Below are positions 52,738 through 61,793 of a stretch of 64,000 nt of DNA, in pieces. Positions within the stretch are counted from its first letter, which is position 1. Every line of letters begins with the position of its first letter. Where the stretch lies: NCBI RefSeq assembly GCF_025376885.1, contig NZ_JAHUBR010000002.1, positions 124,001 to 188,000 on the forward strand, written 5' to 3'. Source of the stretch: Pseudoruegeria sp. SHC-113 (GTDB taxonomy: Bacteria; Pseudomonadota; Alphaproteobacteria; Rhodobacterales; Rhodobacteraceae). Under the pieces are notes generated by a model. The model was given only the letters and a program-made list of their open reading frames with translations, did no database searches and had not been told where the DNA came from. Made by a program: the position numbers and the translations under genes.

Positions 52738-55017
52738 GTGAGCGACGCACCGACAGACAAACCCCAAAGCCCTTCCCTGTTTTATCACGAGTTCCCGAAA
52801 CCGGGGAAACTCGAGATCCGGGCCACCAAGCCGCTCGCCAACGGGCGCGACCTCTCCCGCGCCTATTCGCCCGGTGTGGCCGAGGCCTGCGTCGAAATCA
52901 GCCAGAACCCAGCGGACGCCTCCCGCTACACCGCGCGCGGCAATCTCGTGGCAGTCGTCTCAAACGGCACGGCCGTTCTGGGGCTGGGCAACATCGGCGC
53001 GCTGGCCTCCAAGCCGGTGATGGAGGGCAAGGCCGTCCTGTTCAAGAAATTCGCCAACATCGACTGTTTCGACATCGAGCTGGACGAGAAAGATCCGGAG
53101 AAACTGGCCGACATCGTCTGCGCGCTGGAGCCGACCTTCGGCGCGATCAACCTTGAAGACATCAAGGCGCCGGATTGCTTCATCGTGGAAAAGATCTGCC
53201 GCGAGCGGATGAACATCCCGGTGTTCCACGACGATCAGCACGGCACCGCCATTGTCGTTGGCGCGGCGGCGCTGAACGCGCTGCGCGTGGCGGGCAAGAA
53301 ATTCGAAGACATCAAGGTTGTCTCCACCGGTGGCGGCGCGGCGGGCATCGCCTGCCTGAACATGCTGCTCAAGCTCGGCGTGAAGCGCGAGAACGTCTGG
53401 CTGGTGGACATCGCGGGCGTTGTGCATGAGGGCCGCGCGGAAGAGATGACACCGCAGAAGGCGGAATACGCCCAAGCCACCGATCTGCGCACGCTCGATC
53501 AGGTGATCGAGGGCGCGGATCTGTTCCTCGGCCTCTCCGGCCCCGGCGTGCTGAAGCCCGAGATGGCGGCGAAGATGGCCGAAAAGCCGATCATCTTCGC
53601 GCTGGCCAACCCGACGCCGGAAATCTCTCCGGAAGCCGCGCGCGAGGCCAAGCCCGACGCGATCATCGCCACGGGGCGTTCGGACTATCCGAACCAAGTC
53701 AACAACGTGCTCTGCTTCCCGTTCATCTTCCGGGGCGCGCTCGATGTGGGCGCGACGGAGATCAACGACGACATGAAGATCGCCTGCGTGGAGGGCATCG
53801 CCGAACTGGCCCGCGCCACCACCTCGGCCGAGGCCGCCGCCGCCTATCAGGGCGAGCAGCTCACCTTCGGCGAGGATTACCTGATCCCCAAACCGTTTGA
53901 CCCGCGCCTGATGGGCGTTGTCGCCACCGCCGTCGCCACGGCGGCGATGGAAAGCGGCGTCGCCACGCGCCCGCTTGCGGATGTGAAGGCCTACAAGCGC
54001 AAACTCGATGCCTCGGTGTTCAAATCCGCGCTCATCATGCGCCCGGTTTTCGAGGCCGCCAGCCAGGCCGAGCGCAAGATCATCTTCGCGGAAGGCGAGG
54101 ACGAGCGCGTGCTGCGCGCAGCCTCCGCCATGCTGGAAGAAACCACCGACAAGCCAATCCTCATCGGCCGCCCGGAAGTGGTGGAAACCCGGCTGGAGCG
54201 CGCGGGGCTTTCGATCCGCCCGGGCCGGGATTTCGATCTGGTGAACCCGGAGCAGGATCACCGCTACCGCGAATACTGGGAGACCTACCATTCCATCATG
54301 GCGCGGCGCGGCGTGACGCCCGATCTCGCCAAGGCGATCATGCGCACCAACACCACCGCCATCGGCGCGGTGGCCGTGCAGCGTGGCGAGGCCGACAGCC
54401 TGATCTGCGGCACTTTCGGCCAGTATCAATGGCACCTGAACTACATCACGCAGGTGCTGGGCACCGAGAGCCTGCATCCCGTCGGGGCGCTTTCCTTGAT
54501 GATCCTAGAAGACGGCCCGCTCTTCATTGCCGACACCCATGTCCACACCGAGCCGACGCCCGCCCAGATCGCCGAAAACGTGATCGGCGCGGCCCGCCAT
54601 GTGCGCCGCTTCGGGGTGGAGCCGAAAATCGCGCTCTGCTCCTACTCGCAATTCGGCAATCACGCCTGCACCTCCGGCACGCTCGCCCGCGCCGCGTTGG
54701 AGATCCTCGACAGTGAACCGCGCGATTTCCTCTACGAGGGCGAAATGCATGTGGACAACGCGCTGGATCAGGGTCTGCGGGATCGCGTTCTGCCGGGCAG
54801 CCGTTTTGAAGGCGCAGCCAACGTGCTGGTGTTCACCTCCACCGATGCGGCCTCTGCCGTGCGCAACATCCTGAAGATGAAGGGCAACGGGCTCGAGGTG
54901 GGGCCGATCCTGATGGGCATGGGCAACAAGGCCCATATCGTGACCTCCTCGATCACCGCCCGTGGCCTCCTGAACATGTCCGCCGTGGCCGGCACCCCGG
55001 TGACGCATTACAGCTGA
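52738..55017 (+). CDS. maeB: NADP-dependent malic enzyme, MaeB type with phosphotransacetylase-like domain
   Basis: A 759-residue fusion. The N-terminal ~430 residues are malic enzyme ([77 protein letters not shown]), which decarboxylates malate to pyruvate. The C-terminal ~330 residues match phosphotransacetylase ([37 protein letters not shown]), known to be regulatory and not catalytic in this family, sensing acetyl-CoA. Length equals E. coli MaeB (759). The GTG at 52738 has GGGAGA upstream; the in-frame TTG before it is rejected. Confidence 0.96.
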   Translation: MSDAPTDKPQSPSLFYHEFPKPGKLEIRATKPLANGRDLSRAYSPGVAEACVEISQNPADASRYTARGNLVAVVSNGTAVLGLGNIGALASKPVMEGKAVLFKKFANIDCFDIELDEKDPEKLADIVCALEPTFGAINLEDIKAPDCFIVEKICRERMNIPVFHDDQHGTAIVVGAAALNALRVAGKKFEDIKVVSTGGGAAGIACLNMLLKLGVKRENVWLVDIAGVVHEGRAEEMTPQKAEYAQATDLRTLDQVIEGADLFLGLSGPGVLKPEMAAKMAEKPIIFALANPTPEISPEAAREAKPDAIIATGRSDYPNQVNNVLCFPFIFRGALDVGATEINDDMKIACVEGIAELARATTSAEAAAAYQGEQLTFGEDYLIPKPFDPRLMGVVATAVATAAMESGVATRPLADVKAYKRKLDASVFKSALIMRPVFEAASQAERKIIFAEGEDERVLRAASAMLEETTDKPILIGRPEVVETRLERAGLSIRPGRDFDLVNPEQDHRYREYWETYHSIMARRGVTPDLAKAIMRTNTTAIGAVAVQRGEADSLICGTFGQYQWHLNYITQVLGTESLHPVGALSLMILEDGPLFIADTHVHTEPTPAQIAENVIGAARHVRRFGVEPKIALCSYSQFGNHACTSGTLARAALEILDSEPRDFLYEGEMHVDNALDQGLRDRVLPGSRFEGAANVLVFTSTDAASAVRNILKMKGNGLEVGPILMGMGNKAHIVTSSITARGLLNMSAVAGTPVTHYS

Positions 55018-55032
55018 TTTACACCTGAACGT

Positions 55033-55090
55033 TTCCGCAGCGCGGCGCATTTTCCCTGACTTTACAGGAATTTGACGCCGCGCTGCGGAA
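55033..55090 (+). terminator. Long hairpin directly after maeB
   Basis: A 15-bp perfect stem (55033-55047 with 55076-55090; arm begins TTCCGCAGCGCGGCG) with a 28-base loop, extended outward by TTTACA (55018-55023) pairing with TGTAAA (55094-55099), and holding a small TTCC/GGAA stem in its loop. Too large for a simple terminator; no T-run. Confidence 0.6.
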
Positions 55091-55220
55091 GACTGTAAAC
55101 GGATTTACCACCGGTTAGCGCTAGCAGTGTCAAACCGGCGCAGGGTGCAGGCTTGCCCTTACGAAAGCCCGCAGGCTACACAGATTGCGAGAGCTTTAGC
55201 GGAAGGAAGAGGAGCCTGCC

Positions 55221-57113
55221 GTGAGTTACCAGAGCACCTATGACCAATGGAAATCCGATCCCGAAGCCTTCTGGATGAAGGCCGCGGAGGAGATTTCGTG
55301 GTTCAAGAAACCCAGCAAGGCCCTGTTCAGCGCGAACGCCCCCCTCTACGAATGGTTCTCCGACGCCGAGGTGAACACCTGCTATAACGCAGTGGATCGC
55401 CACGTGGAGGCCGGTCGCGGCGATCAGACGGCCATCATCTACGACAGCCCCGTCACCCACACCAAACACACGATCAGCTTTGCCGAGCTGAAAGAGCGTG
55501 TGGCGAGCCTCGCCGGTGCCCTGCGCGCCAAGGGCGTGGAAAAGGGCGATCGCGTGGTGATCTACATGCCCATGGTCCCCGAAGCGCTGGAGGCGATGCT
55601 CGCCTGTGGCCGCATCGGGGCCGTGCATTCGGTCGTCTTCGGCGGTTTTGCGGCCAACGAGCTGGCCGTGCGCATCGACGACGCCCAACCCAAATGCATC
55701 ATCGCGGCCTCCTGCGGCATCGAGCCGGGCCGCGTGGTGCATTACAAACCCCTTCTGGATGGCGCCATCGACGCAGCCACGCATAAACCCGACTTCTGCG
55801 TGATCCTGCAACGAGAGCAAGAGGTGGCCCATCTGGAAGCGGGCCGGGATGTGGATTGGCACGCCTTCCAATACGGCGTTGAGCCGGCGGAATGCGTGCC
55901 CGTGGCGGGCAACCACCCGAGCTACATCCTCTACACCTCCGGCACCACCGGCCAGCCCAAGGGCGTGATCCGCCAGACGGCGGGCCAGCTCGTGGCGCTG
56001 AACTGGTCGATGAGCAACCTCTACAACGTGGAGCCGGGCGAGGTCTTCTGGGCGGCGTCCGATGTGGGCTGGGTCGTGGGCCACAGCTACATCTGCTACG
56101 CGCCGCTGGTGCATGGCAACAGCACCATCGTCTTTGAGGGCAAACCCATCGGCACCCCCGATGCGGGCACGTTCTGGCGCATCATCGAGGAATACAACGT
56201 CCGCACCTTCTTCACCGCCCCCACCGCCTTCCGCGCGATCAAGCGGGAGGATCCCGCAGGGGACTTCGTGAAGAAATACGATCTCTCGGGCCTGAAAGCG
56301 CTCTTCCTCGCGGGCGAGCGCGCCGACCCGGACACCATCGTCTGGGCGCAGAACCAGCTTGGCGTGCCGGTGATCGACCACTGGTGGCAAACCGAGCTCG
56401 GCTGGCCCGCGCTCTGCAACCCGCTGGGGATCGAGGAACTGCCCGTCAAACTCGGCTCGCCTTCCGTGCCGGTGCCGGGCTATGAATTCGCCATTCTGGA
56501 CGAGGCCGGAAAGCCTTTGCCTGCAGGCGAATTGGGCGCGATCACGATCAAGCTGCCGCTACCACCGGGCACGCTCCCCAACCTCTGGAACGCCGAAGAG
56601 CGCTACCGCAAGAGCTACCTCAACAACTTCCCCGGCTACTACGAGACCGGCGATGCCGGCTACATCGATGAGGACGGCTACCTCTACATCATGGCCCGCA
56701 CCGATGACGTGATCAACGTCGCCGGGCACCGGCTCTCCACCGGCGCGATGGAAGAGGTTCTGGCCAGCCACCCTGACGTGGCCGAATGCGCCGTGATCGG
56801 CGTGACGGACCAGCTCAAGGGCCAGCTACCGCTGGGCTTCCTCTGCTTGAATGCAGGCACCACCAAAGCCCCGGCCGAGGTGGAGGCCGAAGTGGTGAAG
56901 CTCGTGCGCGAGAAGATCGGCCCCGTGGCCGCCTTCAAACTCGCCACTGTGGTGGACCGTCTGCCCAAGACGCGCTCGGGCAAGATCCTGCGCGGCACCA
57001 TGGTCTCGATCGCCGACGGCAAAGAGTTCAAGATGCCCGCCACGATCGACGATCCGGCCATTCTGGACGAAATCAAGGGCGCGCTGGCCGCGATTGGGTT
57101 TCCGTCGAAATAG
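55221..57113 (+). CDS. prpE: Propionyl-CoA synthetase
   Basis: A 630-residue AMP-forming acyl-CoA ligase. The core motifs are YILYTSGTTGQPKGVIR (P loop), DHWWQTELGWP (the tryptophan-containing pocket that favours propionate), YYETGDAGYIDEDGYLYIMARTDDVINVAGHRLSTG and the acetylatable lysine in PKTRSGKILRG. The start is a GTG with GAGG/GAGGAG upstream. The lysine is the kind that CobB deacylates. It activates propionate for the methylmalonyl-CoA or methylcitrate route; MeaB in this window favours the former. A CoA-ligase of the acetate type is the main alternative. Confidence 0.93.
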   Translation: MSYQSTYDQWKSDPEAFWMKAAEEISWFKKPSKALFSANAPLYEWFSDAEVNTCYNAVDRHVEAGRGDQTAIIYDSPVTHTKHTISFAELKERVASLAGALRAKGVEKGDRVVIYMPMVPEALEAMLACGRIGAVHSVVFGGFAANELAVRIDDAQPKCIIAASCGIEPGRVVHYKPLLDGAIDAATHKPDFCVILQREQEVAHLEAGRDVDWHAFQYGVEPAECVPVAGNHPSYILYTSGTTGQPKGVIRQTAGQLVALNWSMSNLYNVEPGEVFWAASDVGWVVGHSYICYAPLVHGNSTIVFEGKPIGTPDAGTFWRIIEEYNVRTFFTAPTAFRAIKREDPAGDFVKKYDLSGLKALFLAGERADPDTIVWAQNQLGVPVIDHWWQTELGWPALCNPLGIEELPVKLGSPSVPVPGYEFAILDEAGKPLPAGELGAITIKLPLPPGTLPNLWNAEERYRKSYLNNFPGYYETGDAGYIDEDGYLYIMARTDDVINVAGHRLSTGAMEEVLASHPDVAECAVIGVTDQLKGQLPLGFLCLNAGTTKAPAEVEAEVVKLVREKIGPVAAFKLATVVDRLPKTRSGKILRGTMVSIADGKEFKMPATIDDPAILDEIKGALAAIGFPSK

Positions 57114-57324
57114 GTGATGCGCAAGTAAGTGTCTGGCCCCTCCGGCTTTTGGCGGGGCCAAACATTGCGGACAAGCGTTGAGTGCGGGAGGCATCGCCGC
57201 GTATGTGGCGAAGCCGCTTCACTGAACCGAATGCTGCAGTTCGTTTCGCGTGCGGCGAAGGTCCGGTTCGAGCCCATCTTACGGTAAGCGCCGTTGTTAC
57301 ATTCAGCCCGCTCAGAAACCAGAA

Positions 57325-57843
57325 CTACTCCTCTTGAACTCTCGCTATGATCTCATCAATCGTCGCATACCCTGCCCGTGAGAAGTGAGGACACACTATC
57401 AACTCTCCACCGAACCAGCCTGCGAGATGGTTTGCTGCAGGCACGCCGTGTGCGATTATTGTCTTCGGTTTAAAGGTTGCCAACAACAGATCGAATGCTT
57501 CTGTTTTGCTCGATGGCATATTCTCCATTCTGGTTGATGGAGTAGCGAAAATATTGGTTTCCAGTATGTCTGGTATCGCGACTTTAACACGATCGATGCG
57601 AAGGCGAGTAGCCGAAGGGCCCTTGCCGCGCCCCTTTCGCTCAGCGTCGTATTCACTGCGCCAAGAAGCAAGGTCAAAACCATTCTCCGAAGACCAAAAC
57701 CGCCACCAGTCACCACCGGAAGTAGCGGCATTATATCCTACGATCCACACCGGGCAACTCGACGGAAATCCATCGCAGACAAACGGTCTTTGTGTTGATG
57801 GCTTACCAATAATTGCAGCAAGTTGCTCTACGAAATCATTCAT
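57325..57843 (-). CDS. Uracil-DNA-glycosylase-like protein in an AT-rich patch
   Basis: A 172-residue protein. CPVWIVGYNAATSGGDWWRFW resembles the glycosylase motif with GxNP-like residues, TNIFATPSTRM and KTIIAHGVPAANHLAG the central strand, and CPHFSRAGYATID the C-terminal His-Ser loop of the UDG superfamily. The match is by eye, so function is inferred. The ATG at 57843 has no good ribosome site; the frame runs further upstream without homology. Its base composition is unlike its neighbours (57481-57540 is 26 of 60 GC, against 41 of 60 in 56761-56820), suggesting horizontal transfer. Confidence 0.6.
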   Translation of the reverse strand: MNDFVEQLAAIIGKPSTQRPFVCDGFPSSCPVWIVGYNAATSGGDWWRFWSSENGFDLASWRSEYDAERKGRGKGPSATRLRIDRVKVAIPDILETNIFATPSTRMENMPSSKTEAFDLLLATFKPKTIIAHGVPAANHLAGWFGGELIVCPHFSRAGYATIDEIIARVQEE

Positions 57844-58166
57844 TGGATGGTGGTCGCAGGTTCTTGAGATCGGCGCAAGAAGTGCGCCTCTGTTCAACGT
57901 CAACTTTATCCTGCTTCTGATGAGTTCGCACCCCACGCATCGAAAGCAGTTGTTTCCGGTAGCTGGCCTTTGCGGATCGCTAAATGAAGATCTCGGGAGA
58001 GCCCGTTCTGACCGATGCACGCAACAGAAACTAAATTGCTATCTATCATCTTAATAATCGGCAGTCCTATGGAACCGCCAAGTAGCGTCGATTTTGGTGT
58101 TCAAGCTTAAAGCGGTCATCGACTTAACCGGATGCAAGGTCGGCTGCGTCCGCATTGCGGGCCTTC
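57844..58166. other. 323-base AT-rich gap before the UDG-like gene
   Basis: No gene or strong structure seen. Base composition is low in GC (58021-58080 is 24 of 60), matching the neighbouring gene and supporting an acquired segment ending near nadK. Confidence 0.6.
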
Positions 58167-58934
58167 TTAAACGAACTGCTCGCTCAGCAGCCGCTCCTCC
58201 AGCCCGTGACCGGGATCAAACAATATGCGGTGGCGGATCTCCGGTTCCGAGCGGATTTCCACCGCCAGCACGTTTTCCACCCAGCGGCTGTCGGCATCGG
58301 CCATCACCGGACGCTTGTCCGGCTCCAGCACCTCGAAGCGCACGGTAGCGGTGTTGCGCAGCAGCGCGCCGCGCCAACGGCGGGGGCGGAAGGCGGCCAC
58401 GGCGGTGAGCGCCAGCACATCGGAGCCGATGGGCAAGATCGGGCCGTGGGCGGAGTAGTTGTAGGCGGTGGAGCCCGCAGGCGTGCTCAGCATCGCCCCA
58501 TCGCAAACGAGCTCCTCCAGCCGCACGCGGCCATCCACAGTCAGCCGCAGCTTCGCGGCCTGCGGGCCCGCGCGCAGCAGCGAGACCTCGTTGATCGCCA
58601 GCGCCCGGTGCACGCTGCCATCGCGGGTTTCGGCGCGCATGGAGAGCGGGTTGATCACCTCTTCTGCGGCTTCCGAAAGCCGCGCGGGCAGATCGTCCTC
58701 ACGGTATTCATTCATCAGGAAGCCCACGGTGCCGCAGTTCATCCCGTAGACCGGCACATCGAGCGCCTGCGTGGCGTGCAGCGTCTGCAGCATGAACCCA
58801 TCTCCGCCCAGCGCCACAATCACATCGGCCTCCGACGCCGAAACCGAGCCGAATCGCTCCGTGAAGGTCTGAAGCGCCGCCTGCGCCATGTCGCCCTGGC
58901 TGGCGGTGAAGCAGATCTTCGGCGTCTTTATCAT
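58167..58934 (-). CDS. nadK: NAD kinase
   Basis: A 255-residue enzyme phosphorylating NAD to NADP. The catalytic ALGGDGFML (GGDG), the NE motif in [10 protein letters not shown] and the [18 protein letters not shown] loop are complete. The ATG at 58934 is preceded by GGGGAC; the longer open frame upstream overlaps the glyA promoter and is rejected. It is divergent from glyA. Confidence 0.96.
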   Translation of the reverse strand: MIKTPKICFTASQGDMAQAALQTFTERFGSVSASEADVIVALGGDGFMLQTLHATQALDVPVYGMNCGTVGFLMNEYREDDLPARLSEAAEEVINPLSMRAETRDGSVHRALAINEVSLLRAGPQAAKLRLTVDGRVRLEELVCDGAMLSTPAGSTAYNYSAHGPILPIGSDVLALTAVAAFRPRRWRGALLRNTATVRFEVLEPDKRPVMADADSRWVENVLAVEIRSEPEIRHRILFDPGHGLEERLLSEQFV

Positions 58935-59135
58935 GGCTGTCCCCGTGGTTGCGCGCCCAAGTTTGCGGTCTCCGAAAGGAAACACAAGGCCCCGATGCGC
59001 TGCGCCGGGGGCCGATCCCGCGCTTTTGGGCGCGGCCATGCCGCCCGGCCCGGCGCGTGCGTCGTTTTCCGGGCTTTTGCGGCTGGCGAAGTTTCGTTAC
59101 ATAGCGCCAAACTCTTTGCCCCCTGGGAGATCTCC

Positions 59136-60431
59136 ATGACCGACGCACTGCGCGACAGCGGCTTTTTCACCGAATCCCTCGCAACCCGCGATCCCGAGCT
59201 TTTCGGCTCGATTAAGAACGAGCTTGGCCGCCAGCGCGACGAGATCGAGCTGATCGCCTCGGAAAACATCGTCTCCGCCGCCGTCATGGAAGCCCAAGGC
59301 TCGGTGATGACGAACAAATACGCCGAAGGCTACCCGGGGCGTCGCTACTACGGCGGCTGCCAATATGTGGACGTGGCCGAGGATCTGGCCATCGACCGCG
59401 CCAAGCAGCTCTTTGGTTGCGACTTCGCCAACGTGCAGCCGAACTCCGGCTCTCAGGCCAACCAGGGCGTCTTCACCGCGCTGCTGCAGCCGGGCGACAC
59501 CATCCTCGGCATGTCGCTGGACGCCGGCGGCCACCTGACCCATGGCGCCAAGCCCAACCAGTCCGGCAAGTGGTTCAACGCCGTGCAATACGGCGTGCGC
59601 CAGCAGGACAGCCTGCTGGATTATTTTCAGGTGCAGGAGCTGGCCACCAAGCATCAGCCCAAGCTGATCATCGCCGGTGGCTCCGCCATCCCGCGCCAGA
59701 TCGATTTCGCGAAATTTCGCGAGATCGCCGACAGCGTGGGCGCCTTCCTGATGGTGGACATGGCCCATTTCGCCGGCCTCGTGGCCGCGGGCGAGCACCC
59801 CTCGCCCTTCCCCTACGCCGATGTGGCCACCACCACGACGCATAAAACGCTCCGTGGCCCGCGCGGCGGCATGATCCTGACCAACGACGAGACGATTGCG
59901 AAGAAGGTCAACTCCGCGATCTTCCCCGGCATCCAGGGCGGCCCGCTGATGCATGTGATCGCCGCGAAGGCCGTGGCCTTCGGCGAGGCCCTGCGGCCCG
60001 AGTTCAAGACCTACCAGCAGCAGGTGCGCAAGAACGCCGTGGCGCTGGCCGACCAGCTCATGAAAGGCGGGCTCGACATGGTCACCGGTGGCACCGACAC
60101 CCATGTGATGCTCGTGGACTTGCGCCCCAAAGGCGTGAGGGGCAACGCCACCGAGAAGGCCCTTGGCCGTGCCCATATCACCTGCAACAAGAACGGCATC
60201 CCCTTTGATCCGGAAAAGCCGATGGTCACCTCGGGCATCCGCCTTGGCACGCCTGCGGGCACCACGCGCGGCTTCACCGAGGTCGAATTCCGACAGATCG
60301 CGGATTGGATCGTGGAAGTCGTGGACGGGCTCGCCGCCAATGGCGAAGACGGCAACGCCGAGGTGGAAGCCGCCGTGCGCGCCAAGGTGGCCGAGCTCTG
60401 CAAGGCCTTCCCACTCTACCCGAACCTGTGA
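59136..60431 (+). CDS. glyA: Serine hydroxymethyltransferase
   Basis: A 431-residue PLP enzyme that interconverts serine and glycine with tetrahydrofolate. [36 protein letters not shown] and the PLP lysine in [16 protein letters not shown] are diagnostic. The ATG at 59136 has GGGAGA upstream. No glycine riboswitch-like structure is visible before it. An acetyltransferase gene follows directly. Confidence 0.97.
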   Translation: MTDALRDSGFFTESLATRDPELFGSIKNELGRQRDEIELIASENIVSAAVMEAQGSVMTNKYAEGYPGRRYYGGCQYVDVAEDLAIDRAKQLFGCDFANVQPNSGSQANQGVFTALLQPGDTILGMSLDAGGHLTHGAKPNQSGKWFNAVQYGVRQQDSLLDYFQVQELATKHQPKLIIAGGSAIPRQIDFAKFREIADSVGAFLMVDMAHFAGLVAAGEHPSPFPYADVATTTTHKTLRGPRGGMILTNDETIAKKVNSAIFPGIQGGPLMHVIAAKAVAFGEALRPEFKTYQQQVRKNAVALADQLMKGGLDMVTGGTDTHVMLVDLRPKGVRGNATEKALGRAHITCNKNGIPFDPEKPMVTSGIRLGTPAGTTRGFTEVEFRQIADWIVEVVDGLAANGEDGNAEVEAAVRAKVAELCKAFPLYPNL

Positions 60432-60448
60432 GCCAAGGCGGCGGGCGG

Positions 60449-60886
60449 ATGCCCCCATCGGCCCGCCCGCCCCGCGCCTGGCTGCCACAGGATGTGGCCG
60501 CCCTTCAGGCGCTCTACGCGGCGGCGCTACGCAACGCGTCGCCGGCCCTGCCCGAAAGCTTCATCGAAGCCGAGGTGGGCAACCTTGCCCAAACCTACCT
60601 GCCCCAAACCGACACCCGCGTGATCGGCCACCTCGGTGCGCCTGTAGGGTTTCTGAGCCTGAACGGAAATGAGATCGCCGGGCTCTTCATTCACCCGGAC
60701 AGCCAGCGCAACGGCATCGGCACCGCGCTCCTGGCCTGGGCTGCAGATCAAACGGCCAACCTCGAAGCCGAGGTCTTTGCCGAAAACACCCCAGCGCGCC
60801 GCTTCTACGAAGCCAATGGCTTCACAGAAATCGCAAAGGCCGCGCATCCGGAAACCGGGCTCCCCCTTCTGCGTCTGCGCCGCTAA
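60449..60886 (+). CDS. GNAT-family N-acetyltransferase
   Basis: A 145-residue acetyltransferase with AGLFIHPDSQRNGIGTALLAWA (acetyl-CoA loop) and NTPARRFYEANGFTEIAKAAHPETG at the C terminus. The start is uncertain: the ATG at 60449, or a GTG at 60428 that overlaps the glyA stop and would add seven residues. The closeness to glyA suggests a shared transcript. Substrate unknown. Confidence 0.85.
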   Translation: MPPSARPPRAWLPQDVAALQALYAAALRNASPALPESFIEAEVGNLAQTYLPQTDTRVIGHLGAPVGFLSLNGNEIAGLFIHPDSQRNGIGTALLAWAADQTANLEAEVFAENTPARRFYEANGFTEIAKAAHPETGLPLLRLRR

Positions 60887-60888
60887 GC

Positions 60889-61003
60889 CTTTCATCTTGG
60901 CAAAAATATCCCCGCCGGAGGCATGACGTCTCTGGCGCTGCGCGCCAGACCGGAGCGGGGGCTCTGCCCCCGCACCCCCGAGGTATTTAAGGCGAGAGGA
61001 AGG
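60889..61003. repeat. Dispersed double-hairpin repeat, copy D
   Basis: Almost identical to copy A at 24113: hairpins TCTGGCGC/GCGCCAGA with a TGC loop (60931-60949) and GCGGGGGC/GCCCCCGC with a TCT loop (60955-60973), with the same TTCATCTTGGCAAA and GAGGTATTTA borders. It again fills a convergent gap, here between the acetyltransferase and crotonase genes. Confidence 0.85.
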
Positions 61004-61007
61004 AGAA

Positions 61008-61793
61008 TCAGCGCCCTTTCCAAACGGGCGCGCGTTTCTCGGCGAAGGCGCGGGCGCCCTCGCGTTGATCTTCGGAGGTGTAGAGCCGTTCGACAGTTGA
61101 AAACTGGCTCTTGGTGATCCGGTTCATCGCGTCTTGGAACTTCATGTCCTCCGCCTCGCGTACGATTTCCTTGATGGCGGCCATCACCAGCGGGGGGCCG
61201 CTTTCAAGAAGGCGCGCGAGCTCCCATGTTGTTTCGAGCAGGGCGTCCGGCGCGCAGACCTCGCGCAGCAGGCCCCAGCGCAGGGCTTCTTCGGCGTCGA
61301 ACCAGCGGCCCGTGAGGAGCAGGTCCATCGCCACGTGGTAGGGAATGCGTCTGGGCAGTTTCACGGAGGCCGCATCCGCCACGGTGCCGGAGCGGATTTC
61401 CGGCAGGGCGAAGGTGGCGGTGGTGCTCGCGAGGATCAGATCGCAGGAGAGCGCAAGTTCCAGCCCGCCGCCGCAGCAGATGCCATTTACGGCGCAGATC
61501 ACCGGCTTGTTGAGCCCCGGCAGTTCCTGCAATCCGCCAAAGCCGCCGACGCCGTAATCGCCATCCACGGCATCGCCATCGGCGGCCGCTTTCAAATCCC
61601 AGCCAGGGCAGAAGAACTTCTCCCCTTCAGCCCGCAGGATTGCCACGCGCAGGCTGTCGTCATCGCGGAAGGCGCGGAAGGCTTCGCCCATCAGGCGGCT
61701 GGTGGCGAGGTCGATCGCGTTGGCCTTGGGCCGGTCCAGCGTCACCTCGAGGATGCCGCCCTCGCGGCGGGTGCGGATAGGCGTGTCGGACAT
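61008..61793 (-). CDS. Enoyl-CoA hydratase/isomerase (crotonase) family, carnitinyl-CoA dehydratase-like
   Basis: A 261-residue crotonase-fold enzyme. The oxyanion-hole region FFCPGWDLKAAADGD and KPVICAVNGICCGGGLELALSCDLI and the C-terminal FAEKRAPVWKGR, a typical enoyl-CoA hydratase/CaiD ending, are present. GGAGG precedes the ATG at 61793, which overlaps the stop of the upstream ligase gene by one base (TGATG). The substrate could be crotonobetainyl-CoA or another enoyl-CoA. Confidence 0.9.
   Translation of the reverse strand: MSDTPIRTRREGGILEVTLDRPKANAIDLATSRLMGEAFRAFRDDDSLRVAILRAEGEKFFCPGWDLKAAADGDAVDGDYGVGGFGGLQELPGLNKPVICAVNGICCGGGLELALSCDLILASTTATFALPEIRSGTVADAASVKLPRRIPYHVAMDLLLTGRWFDAEEALRWGLLREVCAPDALLETTWELARLLESGPPLVMAAIKEIVREAEDMKFQDAMNRITKSQFSTVERLYTSEDQREGARAFAEKRAPVWKGR

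Noticed and set aside
58935-59135. Glycine riboswitch before glyA
   Set aside because: The 201-base leader lacks the characteristic paired aptamer pattern; it also serves as the divergent nadK promoter.
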